Translations under genes and position numbers: made by a program | In this document: positions 40,079-45,967 of the stretch, piece after piece | How the letters are laid out: every line of letters starts with the position of its first letter | Position numbering within the stretch: the first letter of the stretch is position 1 | Source of the DNA: Candidatus Diapherotrites archaeon LH_S9 | GTDB lineage: Archaea > B1Sed10-29 > WALL01 > JAGXON01 | Direction of reading: 5' to 3' | DNA: 45,967 bases | NCBI GenBank assembly: GCA_023659865.1 | Contig: JAGXON010000001.1 | Span: 1 to 45,967, forward strand | Notes under the pieces: model-generated | Seen by the model: the letters and a program-made list of their open reading frames with translations, nothing else | The model's database searches: none | What the model was told of the DNA's origin: nothing

Positions 40079-40409
40079 TCAGTAGTCACAAATATCGAGT
40101 GGGTTGGACCATAAAGAGCCGTAAGTCCTGTCTTTATCGGTCGTGAATAGCTCTGTTCCAAATCCTACTTCTCCTAAAAGATTGACGAAGCCCCATCCAT
40201 TGAACTTGATTGACTTTCCTAACAGTATCTTATCGCCTTCCCTCAAGCCTTATTTTTTGTTAGTTCGTACGGTTCTTTCAGTAAAACGAATTCAATTCTT
40301 GTCTCCCAACAAAAGTAGTTCTCATTGCTGTTCCTGCAACTCCCATCACAATTGTTCCTGCGTTAAACATCTTGTCAAAAAATCCTATAGATATTTCTAT
40401 GTCCTGGAC
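40079..40409 (-). pseudogene. Unidentified protein gene, decayed (minus strand)
   Basis: Reading frames on the minus strand join into a protein-like sequence interrupted by a frame change and a stop. The pieces are GFFDKMFNAGTIVMGVAGTA, MRTTFVG, then IEFVLLKEPYELTKNK, a stop, GLREGDKILLGKSIKFNGWG, FVNLLGEVGFGTELFTTDKD and RTYGSLWSNPLDICDY before TGA at 40079. Composition and codon use match real genes of the window. I do not recognise the family. The methyltransferase promoter now lies at its end. The stretch 40411-40544 on the plus strand has a fragment ending KVGEEQEKKDEKIDEKK that may be another gene tail. Confidence 0.55.
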
Positions 40410-40558
40410 TTATCATTTTTTAGTTGTGCCGAGAGTCTGTGGCATTTTTTCACGTATTGGGTGAAGAAGCAGCCGTTTAAAGTTGGAGAAGAGCAAGAAA
40501 AAAAAGATGAAAAGATAGATGAAAAGAAATGAACAAAAGGAAAGTGCGCCAGCCGGGA

Positions 40559-40587
40559 TCTTCAAAATCTTTCAGTTAATTCTTTTT
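40559..40587 (-). other. Predicted 29-nt T-loop intron (59/60) of tRNA-Gly(CCC)
   Basis: The RNA forms a bulge-helix-bulge: T stem CCGGG/CCCGG as outer helix, central 4-bp helix UUCA/UGAA, 3-nt bulges AAA (5') and GAU (3'), and a weak AAA/UUU inner helix. Cutting after the second base of each bulge gives the standard T loop UUCAAAU. The motif is close to the canonical geometry. Confidence 0.75.
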
Positions 40588-40608
40588 TTTGAACCCGGGT
40601 CGCAAGCT

Positions 40609-40646
40609 GTTCCCGTCCTTTTGCTCGAGCTTTTTCTAAAAGGTCG
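40609..40646 (-). other. Predicted 38-nt anticodon-loop intron (37/38) of tRNA-Gly(CCC)
   Basis: The 5' exon UUCC(C) pairs with (G)GGAA of the intron's 3' part next to the anticodon stem CAAGC/GCUUG. CCUUUU/AAAAGG forms a stable inner helix. The 5' bulge includes C36-A37. The 3' bulge is short (CA), so the motif is slightly relaxed. Splicing at the canonical site yields loop UUCCCAA. Confidence 0.78.
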
Positions 40647-40778
40647 TGGGAAGCTTGAGTCCTACCACTAGACTACTGGCGCTTTGTTTGAATTCATGGG
40701 GTTTTCAAGCGTTTTTTGGTGTTGTTAGTTAAGTGTGGTGGTATCTTTTTTAACTTTGTTTCCAACTAATTAAGTGAG

Positions 40779-41597
40779 GTGAACAAGATTAAAAAAAAGA
40801 TCGTTACCACAAGCTGGGATGACGGGCATCCCTTAGACATAAAATTAGCGAATCTCTTCAAGAAATATGATATTCCCGCAACTTTCTATATCTCACCAGA
40901 AAACAGGGAAGGAGAAACCATGACTGAATCTCAGATTAAAAATATCTCTGAAGATTTTGATGTGGGTGGACACACCTACACCCACCCTGATTTAACAAAA
41001 CTATCTGAGAAAAAAGCATTTAATGAAATAAAGAAAGGAAAAAAAAGATTAGAAGAGATAACCGGACAAGAAGTAACCTCTTTCTGCTATCCCAAAGGAA
41101 GATATAATAAAAAAATAATCGATCTAGTAAAAAAAGCTGGATTCAAAGGTGCAAGAACAACACATCCATTAAGAATAACTCCAAACCAAAAACTGTTTGA
41201 ATTAGGAGTCACGGTAGGATTTGCTCAGAGAAGAAACACAGGACTAATTGTTTTTATCAAAAATCCAACCTTTGAAAGGCGCAATCTCAAATTTCTTCTA
41301 GACGGAGAAAAGCGCAATCTGAAATTTTTTCTAGATAGATTATTCTCTAGTAATGGAAGTAGAAAAGAAGGAAAGGAGCTTGCTTATGATGCTCTTGATT
41401 ATTTGGTAAAAAATGAAGGTATCCTCCATATTTGGGGACATTCATGGGCAATAGAAGAGAATCAAAAATGGAAGGAACTAGAGAAACTTTTGGCTTATAT
41501 AAACAAAAAGTCAAAAAATACTGAATTAACCTTTTTAAACAATACTCAACTGATAAAACTATTAAGAGAAAATAAAGTAGGAGAGACACACGCTTAA
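40779..41597 (+). CDS. Polysaccharide deacetylase (NodB domain), probably acquired
   Basis: 272 residues. NodB motifs: TSWDDGHPLD at 11-20 (catalytic Asp and metal Asp), GGHTYTHPDL at about 64-73 (metal His pair), FCYPKGRYN at about 99-107, and GHSWAI near the end. It deacetylates N-acetyl sugars of a polysaccharide or lipid-linked glycan. It has no signal peptide. It starts with GTG after GAGGT. Codon use and base composition are more AT-rich than in the neighbours, and gene fragments lie around it, so horizontal transfer is likely. Confidence 0.88.
   Translation: MNKIKKKIVTTSWDDGHPLDIKLANLFKKYDIPATFYISPENREGETMTESQIKNISEDFDVGGHTYTHPDLTKLSEKKAFNEIKKGKKRLEEITGQEVTSFCYPKGRYNKKIIDLVKKAGFKGARTTHPLRITPNQKLFELGVTVGFAQRRNTGLIVFIKNPTFERRNLKFLLDGEKRNLKFFLDRLFSSNGSRKEGKELAYDALDYLVKNEGILHIWGHSWAIEENQKWKELEKLLAYINKKSKNTELTFLNNTQLIKLLRENKVGETHA
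41279..41344. repeat. 33-base tandem repeat inside the deacetylase gene
   Basis: GCGCAATCT with AAATTTCTTCTAGA is repeated 33 bases later with a few changes, encoding RNLKFLLDGEK and RNLKFFLDRLF. It is in frame, so the protein gained 11 residues by duplication in a loop outside the catalytic motifs. Confidence 0.8.
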
Positions 41598-41859
41598 TAG
41601 CAGGGAATCAAAAATAATAGAACCCTTATTTCAAAAATTACCTCTACTGAGATCAGCCTATGCTAAAATTTTACAGGCCTCAAGTAAAATTAGCAAAAGT
41701 CAGGGAATAGATGTAATGAAAAAAGATTGGGACTGCCTAATCGTTTTGGATGCATTGGTTTTGGCTTTTTTGAGGAAAAAATCTCTCAAGGATTTTTCCT
41801 TATTTTTCTTCAAGTCTTATTGCACTCGCCAAAACAGCTTAGTTTTTGAAATACATTAA
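41581..41859 (+). pseudogene. Truncated sulfatase-like gene fragment
   Basis: This frame overlaps the deacetylase end and reads ESKIIEPLFQKLPLLRSAYA, then SKSQGIDVMKKDWDCLIVLDA. The last part matches the start of archaeal sulfatase/phosphatase-like proteins of polysaccharide clusters (DWDxLIxLDACRYD). After LDA the match stops abruptly, and 34 meaningless residues lead to TAA. There is no usual start codon before the internal Met. It is a remnant cut off at its metal-binding motif. The overlap with the deacetylase suggests they were once one operon. Confidence 0.6.
41774..41799. terminator. Inverted repeat with T-rich tail
   Basis: GGAAAAAATC and GGATTTTTCC are nearly complementary around TCTCAA and are followed by a T-rich stretch. 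This may act as a terminator. It lies just beyond the break in the sulfatase fragment. Confidence 0.3.
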
Positions 41860-42041
41860 GTTAAGGTTCCCAATAATAAAATTTCCGGGCTTTCCGAAAG
41901 TGTTTTGAACCTATCTTTTGAATATCCGTACATACCCCTAGATCTACTTTTGAAACCAGTAAATACTACATAACCCTCTTTGTAAACCTTAGTAGCCCCC
42001 TCAAGCTGTTTTTTACAGGTTATAATGGGTACCTTTATCTC
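41856..42041 (-). pseudogene. Unidentified gene fragment (minus strand)
   Basis: 62 open codons without any start codon, directly after TAG: EIKVPIITCKKQLEGATKVY, then KEGYVVFTGFKSRSRGMYGY and SKDRFKTLSESPEILLLGTL, ending TAA. It reads like the C-terminus of a real protein. Family unknown. With the sulfatase fragment and the AT-rich deacetylase it fills 41598-42090, which holds no intact gene. Confidence 0.4.
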
Positions 42042-42090
42042 CTATATACATTAAGAAATACTGTGTGAAGACGACTGAGATACAAATTTT

Positions 42091-42501
42091 TTAGGCGTTT
42101 CCCACTATTTTAGGCAGTTCACCTAGTTCTGGTAGGTCGTAATCCTTTATTTCTTTTTCCGAGTACTTTTTCTGGATGTAGGCTTTGCGTTCCGGCACCA
42201 TGTTCATCAAACAGTTTTTCACGTCTTTCAGAACATTTTCTTCTGCTTCTATCGTGACCTGGCCTCCCTCGTATTTGAGTCTGCCGCCTTTCCGTTGTTC
42301 GTCTATTTTTTCCGGAGTAAAAGTTGCTTTCTGGTCCTCTAGCTCGAGGAATACTTTTTTTCCATCTGATTTTGCTTTTGCGTTTTGCTCGAGCGATTCA
42401 GCCACGTTTTTGGCGAGCACTTCCGTGGTTTTCAACAGGTTTCTGTAGCCTATAACTGAAAGAGCTCTCACGGTTCCTGCGTCGAGCACTATCTTGTTCA
42501 T
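42091..42501 (-). CDS. Unrecognised 136-residue protein
   Basis: Starts MNKIVLDAGTVRALSVIGY. Alpha/beta body with KKVFLELEDQKATFTPEKID and GGQVTIEAEENVLKDVKN, then a charged helical end (MVPERKAYIQKKYSEKEI). It has no signal peptide. No family was recognised. Codon use returns to the window's usual pattern, so the atypical island ends before this gene. Divergent promoter with the gene at 42558. Confidence 0.65.
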   Translation of the reverse strand: MNKIVLDAGTVRALSVIGYRNLLKTTEVLAKNVAESLEQNAKAKSDGKKVFLELEDQKATFTPEKIDEQRKGGRLKYEGGQVTIEAEENVLKDVKNCLMNMVPERKAYIQKKYSEKEIKDYDLPELGELPKIVGNA

Positions 42502-42525
42502 CTCATTGAAAGAAAACCTCCAAAA

Positions 42526-42535
42526 CTTTAAATAC
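42526..42535 (+). promoter_or_regulatory. TATA-like box for the small membrane protein/nitroreductase operon
   Basis: CTTTAAATAC lies 23-32 bases before the ATG at 42558, a leaderless arrangement. AAACCTCC before it may serve the divergent gene. Confidence 0.55.
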
Positions 42536-42557
42536 TTTTGCCGGCAACTTTTTGTGT

Positions 42558-42722
42558 ATGGAAGAAAAGATGTCTATTGGAGTGCTCCTGACTTTTTCCG
42601 GTGCCAGCCTATTTTACTTGCTGGAGAAAACATTTGAATCAGTCATCATATGCAGTGTCCCGCTAGTGGTTGGAGTAGTACTTCTTTTAAGCCATTATAA
42701 CGTGATAGAAGAGGAGTTGTAA
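42558..42722 (+). CDS. 54-residue two-helix membrane protein
   Basis: MEEKMSIGVLLTFSGASLFYL and then LEKTFESVIICSVPLVVGVV, LLLSHYNVIEEEL. Two hydrophobic helices separated by a short charged loop. It has a TATA box at leaderless distance, and its stop lies 2 bases before the nitroreductase start, so it is probably real and co-transcribed. Function unknown. Confidence 0.6.
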   Translation: MEEKMSIGVLLTFSGASLFYLLEKTFESVIICSVPLVVGVVLLLSHYNVIEEEL

Positions 42723-42724
42723 TC

Positions 42725-43207
42725 ATGAACGACTTAATGGATTTGCTGAAGGAAAGAAGATCGATCAGAGAATTCAAGGATAAGAAGGTTAGTAAAGAAG
42801 ACGTTCGAAAGATCTTGGAAGCCGGTCGGTGGGCGCCAAGCTCTTTCAACAGTCAGCCATGGAATTTCATAGTTATAAGAGACTGGAAGAAAGAAGTGGG
42901 AGAGAGCGGTAGCTGGTCTTCTCCTGTAAGCAGATCGGATTTCAGTATCGCGATCGTTTCAGATGAAGAAAACGAGTTGAACGCAGTTAACGCTGGAATT
43001 GCTGGTCAGAACATAGTTCTTGAAGCATGGTCTCTGGGAGTGGGCTCGTGCTGGATCAGGGGTTTTGACGAGAACAAAGTCAAGAAAATTCTTTCTGTTC
43101 CTAGCGACAAGCACGTGGTCGCGTTAATCGCTTTCGGTTACCCGGACGAAAATCCTTCGAGCTCAAGGAAGCGTTTAGAGAAACTGGTTCACTGGAGTGA
43201 TTGGTGA
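42725..43207 (+). CDS. Nitroreductase-family FMN oxidoreductase
   Basis: 160 residues, compact form. ERRSIREFKDKKV at 10-22 (FMN phosphate contact), AGRWAPSSFNSQPWNFIVI at about 33-51, AGIAGQNIVLEAWSLGVGSCWI at about 89-110 and LIAFGYPDE near the end are the family motifs. It binds FMN as a dimer and uses NAD(P)H. The physiological substrate is unclear. Its TGA overlaps the ATG of the next gene (ATGA type, TGATG). Confidence 0.9.
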   Translation: MNDLMDLLKERRSIREFKDKKVSKEDVRKILEAGRWAPSSFNSQPWNFIVIRDWKKEVGESGSWSSPVSRSDFSIAIVSDEENELNAVNAGIAGQNIVLEAWSLGVGSCWIRGFDENKVKKILSVPSDKHVVALIAFGYPDENPSSSRKRLEKLVHWSDW

Positions 43208-43989
43208 TGGAAGCTTTCAAGTCTGAAAAAGTTCCGGAAGAAGATTTGAAGAAAGTTAAAAAGATAGAGCGTAAAGTCAGGAGAGAGCTGGGAGTGAAAG
43301 AAGTTCGTTTGCTTCTCGCTATCTCAGATGAGTTCAAGGAAACAGCTATCCAGACTTTGTTCAACGAAGAAGAGGAGCCTCTGATAATGTTCAATTACGA
43401 GTCGGACATAGTTCAACGGGTTTTGAAGGACGGAACTGCTTTGGAAGGCATTTTGCTTCATGAGAACATGCACATCCTGCAGGAAGAAAGCGAGAAGTAC
43501 GTTGAATTGATTGAAAAGATCAAGAAGTCAGCTAACAAGCACAAGAACGAGTTCAGAGAAAAGAAGAAGTTGCAGGAATTGCTTCAAACCGTTGTAATGG
43601 TCCTGAAGGACTTGATGGTTAACGACGAACTGCTGAAGAAAGGAGAAGGAAAAAAGTTGTTGAAGTACTACGAGAACTCCATTAGAATAAAGCCAAAAAC
43701 TCGGACAGAGATCGATGTAGATTACTGGAATGATTTGTTCGTTGCCGTGATCAGCTTGGTTCCTGCGTGGATACCTTTCTACAGGAATAACATGCGGAAA
43801 GAAGGAGCCAACATACGGAACTTGATTCATGACAAGTATTCAGAGGTACCGATAAAAGTTTCTCAGATCGGGAACCAGTTGATGGATGAACTCATGGAAA
43901 TGCACATGCCTCCAGAGCAAGAGGAAGCGGATGAATTGTTCGATGAACTGATAAGCCTTCACGACGAGCTTTCAGATACCTCAAAATAA
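43207..43989 (+). CDS. Unrecognised protein with a HENMH zinc-peptidase motif
   Basis: 260 residues from ATG 43207. HENMH at 85-89 in GILLHENMHILQEE is a HExxH motif within a helix. A possible third ligand lies in VMVLKDLMVNDELLKKG (NDE at about residue 138). The remainder is helical and charged. It has no signal or membrane segment. I do not recognise the family. It is translationally coupled to the nitroreductase. The 3' end overlaps the facing membrane gene by 31 bases. Confidence 0.65.
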   Translation: MEAFKSEKVPEEDLKKVKKIERKVRRELGVKEVRLLLAISDEFKETAIQTLFNEEEEPLIMFNYESDIVQRVLKDGTALEGILLHENMHILQEESEKYVELIEKIKKSANKHKNEFREKKKLQELLQTVVMVLKDLMVNDELLKKGEGKKLLKYYENSIRIKPKTRTEIDVDYWNDLFVAVISLVPAWIPFYRNNMRKEGANIRNLIHDKYSEVPIKVSQIGNQLMDELMEMHMPPEQEEADELFDELISLHDELSDTSK

Positions 43990-44813
43990 ACTCTAGAGAT
44001 GTAGATGGCTCCGAAAGGTACCTGGAAAACGAGCACGACTATCAAACTCAATATTCTTGAAACTATTTGTATTGGCGGGAACACTATTGACGCAAGAGTT
44101 AAAGGTAGCGAGACAACGCTTACTCCTACTCCTACTGCTATGTTAACTCCGATTATCAGAAGCCAGAAGAACACGAGCTCCCACGAAAGAAGTTCTTTCA
44201 AGTAACACAGTACTTGCTTGAATGTCTTGTCAGTGAAAGCTACTGCAGGCAAGCCCAGAAAGAAGTACAGACCCATAAAGATCGAGGCGATCACGAAGAC
44301 AGCGAAAGAAACTAAAGCAGACGCAATAAAGATTATAGCAGACGCAATAGAGATCAGGAAAAACTCTTTCAAAGCAAGAAAAACTGTGAGCAAGACAAAA
44401 GGTGCTGAAACAATTAAAATAGCAGCTACTGTCACTATCGTGAACCCTAACTGCATTTTGAGGAACCTGAACCATTTTTTTCTAGCGAGAGAAAAAGTTT
44501 CCTCTAAATCAAAACCTTTTTCCAGAACTATTTTCTTAGCTGAAATGAACAACCAGGCGCTGAAAAACCCTGACAGGAAAAGCAGTAAAGCAAAAAGAAC
44601 CAGTGAACCAACCAATGAAACGAATATAATGAAGAAAACTTCTACTCCAGTTCCCTTCAGCAAGAAGTATCCAGCACCTCCAAAAAGAACGAACAAGAGA
44701 AAGAAAGCAAATGAAACTAGTAGTGGAGTAAAGTAAGAAGCTAGAGATATTCCTGCAAGCCCAATATTTTCTTTCCATTCCTTCAGCGAGTCGAACAAAA
44801 CTTCTTCATACAT
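43959..44813 (-). CDS. Polytopic membrane protein (about six helices)
   Basis: 284 residues from MYEEVLFDSLKEW. AGGTGGT lies just before this ATG, so it is chosen over an upstream GTG. Six or so transmembrane helices with small-residue-rich segments, and a loop with SLARKKWFRFLKMQ between helices 3 and 4. It resembles the broad DUF4013/DUF975-like group of archaeal membrane proteins. It overlaps UppP by 8 bases, which suggests an operon with it. Confidence 0.75.
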   Translation of the reverse strand: MYEEVLFDSLKEWKENIGLAGISLASYFTPLLVSFAFFLLFVLFGGAGYFLLKGTGVEVFFIIFVSLVGSLVLFALLLFLSGFFSAWLFISAKKIVLEKGFDLEETFSLARKKWFRFLKMQLGFTIVTVAAILIVSAPFVLLTVFLALKEFFLISIASAIIFIASALVSFAVFVIASIFMGLYFFLGLPAVAFTDKTFKQVLCYLKELLSWELVFFWLLIIGVNIAVGVGVSVVSLPLTLASIVFPPIQIVSRILSLIVVLVFQVPFGAIYISRVYFEVSESSS

Positions 44814-45561
44814 AGAAACCACCTAACGCAGCCAGGATAGCTATCGCGCCAAAAAACCAGCACACTTTAGAGAAGTCAAGTCTTGAAGACAGGCTGAGCA
44901 AGAAATGCATTGCGATTATGCCAGTGGAGAACGCGGCAACCAGTGAAAGCAAGTAAACTGGCTTGAAAACAAATGAATCGAGGTGCATGAACACCGCTGC
45001 TCCAAGCACTACGGGAACGCTCATCAAAAAACTTGTTTTGAGCGCTGTGTCCGGAGCGTATCCTGATGAAAACAAAGCAAATAACGTAACTCCTGATCGA
45101 GACAAGCCCGGAACTACTGCCAGTCCCTGAAGCGCTCCAGCGTAAACTGCGTCCTTGTAATCCATTTCTTCTTTTTGTTTGAACCCTTTCCTTCCTTTAA
45201 GCATTATTCCAGTAACCATCAAGCCTACGCCGAACAGCAAGAGCAATCCGAGGCCGGAAAAGCTTTTTGCAAAGAAGTACAAAGGAAAACCGACGATGAT
45301 CGAGCAAATCGTTGAAATCAGGATGAACCCTGTTAGTCCGGAGAAGTCTTTCGAGAAAATGTTTGAAACGATTTCTTTAACTTCTTCTCGTAAGTAAACC
45401 AGTACAGAGAAAGCTGTTCCTAAGTGGAAGTAGATTGCAAGGCTTACTGGGTTTGCTTCGGTTTCAAGGGATTGAAGTATTATCGAGATGAATCCTTCGC
45501 TGCTTACTGGGATCCATTCAAGTATTCCTTGAAGGAGTCCAAGAAGAAAGTAATCCAACAT
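44806..45561 (-). CDS. uppP: Undecaprenyl/polyprenyl-diphosphatase (UppP/BacA family)
   Basis: 251 residues. Motif 1 LLQGILEWIPVSSEGFISI (about 9-27; E and S of the catalytic site) and motif 2 VVPGLSRSGVTLFALFSSGY (about 152-171, Ser and Arg), with the usual eight membrane helices. It dephosphorylates polyprenyl diphosphate to recycle the lipid carrier for glycan (N-glycosylation or envelope polysaccharide) export, which fits the nucleotide-sugar and surface-protein genes here. The ATG at 45561 follows a GTG codon. Confidence 0.93.
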   Translation of the reverse strand: MLDYFLLGLLQGILEWIPVSSEGFISIILQSLETEANPVSLAIYFHLGTAFSVLVYLREEVKEIVSNIFSKDFSGLTGFILISTICSIIVGFPLYFFAKSFSGLGLLLLFGVGLMVTGIMLKGRKGFKQKEEMDYKDAVYAGALQGLAVVPGLSRSGVTLFALFSSGYAPDTALKTSFLMSVPVVLGAAVFMHLDSFVFKPVYLLSLVAAFSTGIIAMHFLLSLSSRLDFSKVCWFFGAIAILAALGGFYV

Positions 45562-45592
45562 CACTTTAATTAGAGAGTGGTCATTAATATAA

Positions 45593-45724
45593 ATGATGCC
45601 AGTGGAAGGAACCGGAACCGAGATAGTGGCTGGAGCAGTAATTGCTCTAGTCGTGATATCAGTGATAGTCGCGATAATTATCTGGCTGAAATCAAGGAAA
45701 ACTTACCTGGATCAGTACAAGTAG
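45593..45724 (+). CDS. 43-residue single-helix membrane protein
   Basis: MMPVEGTGTEIVAGAV, then a single hydrophobic helix ALVVISVIVAIIIWL and a basic end KSRKTYLDQYK. It shares a divergent 31-base promoter with UppP (CTTTAATTA at about 45563-45572). It ends 9 bases before the ATP-grasp gene and so may be in one operon with it. Function unknown. Confidence 0.55.
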   Translation: MMPVEGTGTEIVAGAVIALVVISVIVAIIIWLKSRKTYLDQYK

Positions 45725-45733
45725 GAGGAAAAA

Positions 45734-45967
45734 ATGCCAACAGCTTTTGTTACAGGATGGCCTGACATCACGAACTCTGGGAAGATGACGATGGAGGAAG
45801 CAAAGAAAAAGTTTTCCGGAGTCCAGTACGTGCCGATCAATAAACCGTGCCTGGCGGTTGAGGACGACAAGACCAGAGTCAAGCACAAGGGAAACAATTT
45901 AGGTGATTACGATGCGATGTTTCCTAGGATAAGCATTTCTTACAAGGACTGGGGTTACAACATGTGC
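45734..45967 (+). CDS. RimK-like ATP-grasp ligase, 5' part only
   Basis: 78 codons to the right edge, starting after GTAGGAGG (strong ribosome binding site). The segment LGDYDAMFPRISISYKDWGY matches the N-terminal pre-ATP-grasp domain of RimK-type alpha-L-glutamate ligases and archaeal F420 or tetrahydromethanopterin glutamyl ligases (D-x-x-x-PR-x-x). The catalytic ATP-grasp domain is outside the window, so the substrate cannot be told. Confidence 0.7.
   Translation, partial: MPTAFVTGWPDITNSGKMTMEEAKKKFSGVQYVPINKPCLAVEDDKTRVKHKGNNLGDYDAMFPRISISYKDWGYNMC

Larger units (their letters stand above)
40545..40682 (-). tRNA. tRNA-Gly(CCC) with two predicted introns
   Basis: The minus strand runs from GCGCCAG at 40682 to CTGGCGC plus A at 40545, 138 nt in all. 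D arm GTCT-AGTGGTA-GGAC. Anticodon stem CAAGC...GCTTG with loop TTCCCA plus A after splicing, anticodon CCC at 40650-40648. T stem CCGGG...CCCGG with loop TTCAAA plus T after splicing. Removing 38 nt at 37/38 and 29 nt at 59/60 leaves 71 nt with a normal cloverleaf. No CCA. Without the introns' removal the anticodon and T loops cannot close. Confidence 0.88.

Noticed and set aside
40143-40532. Plus-strand frame of 129 codons
   Set aside because: Its Ser/Pro/Phe-rich start is antisense to the decayed minus-strand gene. Only its last 20 or so residues look coding.
41581-41859. Insertion sequence at the sulfatase break
   Set aside because: No transposase frame, no target duplication and no terminal inverted repeats were found. 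Only a short hairpin is present.
1-45967. CRISPR array, rRNA genes, toxin-antitoxin or restriction systems
   Set aside because: No regularly spaced repeats, no rRNA-like sequence and no recognisable nuclease-methylase or toxin pairs were seen in the window.

Overview
The window is archaeal. The evidence is a NurA-HerA-Mre11-Rad50 operon, an archaemetzincin, a class III (prepilin-type) signal peptide, an AN1 zinc finger with a membrane anchor, TATA boxes at near-leaderless distances, and tRNA genes without encoded CCA that are interrupted by bulge-helix-bulge introns. Genes are short, tightly packed and often overlap by 1-8 bases, and the proteins are rich in Lys and Glu. This fits a small-genome (for example DPANN-like) archaeon, but the lineage cannot be fixed from this sequence alone.

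Layout. 1-1854: 5' part of a large pilin-like surface protein with PKD repeats (minus). 1970-3891: small plus-strand operon with a thioredoxin-fold protein, an unknown, a CMP-kinase-like NTPase and a GNAT-like protein. 3927-8823: calcium and sulfur locus with a CaCA antiporter (plus) facing a minus-strand operon of a Ca2+-type P-ATPase, a ThiF/MoeB E1-like gene carrying two frameshifts, and a ThiI-like PP-loop enzyme. 8879-12349: unknown basic protein, DEDD exonuclease, RNase HI, endonuclease III, zinc ribbon, glutaredoxin and a lipoprotein. 12444-12584: tRNA-Leu(CAA) with two predicted non-canonical introns. 13030-15009: archaemetzincin followed by a tandem duplication of a TPR gene plus a convergent two-helix membrane gene. 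15406-21488: nurA-herA-mre11-rad50 (minus). 21706-26778: HTH regulator, a second glutaredoxin, DUF3160 and PEBP lipoproteins, phosphomannomutase. 26862-30611: an unrecognised cluster with a divergent kinase-like protein, then two cell-surface proteins (PKD; tail-fibre-like). 30800-34598: SDR, tRNA-Thr(CGT), two Nudix proteins, AN1 protein, sugar-1-phosphate nucleotidylyltransferase, a decayed superoxide reductase, tRNA-Ser(CGA). 34599-40038: site-2 protease, zinc finger, M29-like and M24 aminopeptidases, an unfamiliar HEMVH metallopeptidase-like protein, a methyltransferase. 40079-42041: a graveyard holding an unidentified pseudogene, tRNA-Gly(CCC) with two predicted introns, an AT-rich polysaccharide deacetylase and fragments of a sulfatase-like and another gene. 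42091-45967: unknowns, nitroreductase, a second putative metallopeptidase (HENMH), a polytopic membrane protein, UppP and the start of a RimK-like ATP-grasp enzyme.

The most unusual signal is in the tRNA genes. tRNA-Leu(CAA) appears to carry introns in the D-loop (22 nt) and the variable arm (35 nt). tRNA-Gly(CCC) appears to carry one at 37/38 (38 nt) and one in the T-loop at 59/60 (29 nt). In each case removal restores a normal cloverleaf, and the junctions sit in bulge-helix-bulge-like structures. A second theme is gene decay: a frameshifted thiF, a superoxide reductase that has lost a metal ligand, truncated polysaccharide genes and a duplicated archaemetzincin tail. Some single-base homopolymer contractions could instead be sequencing errors. 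No rRNA gene, CRISPR array or recognisable transposase was seen.
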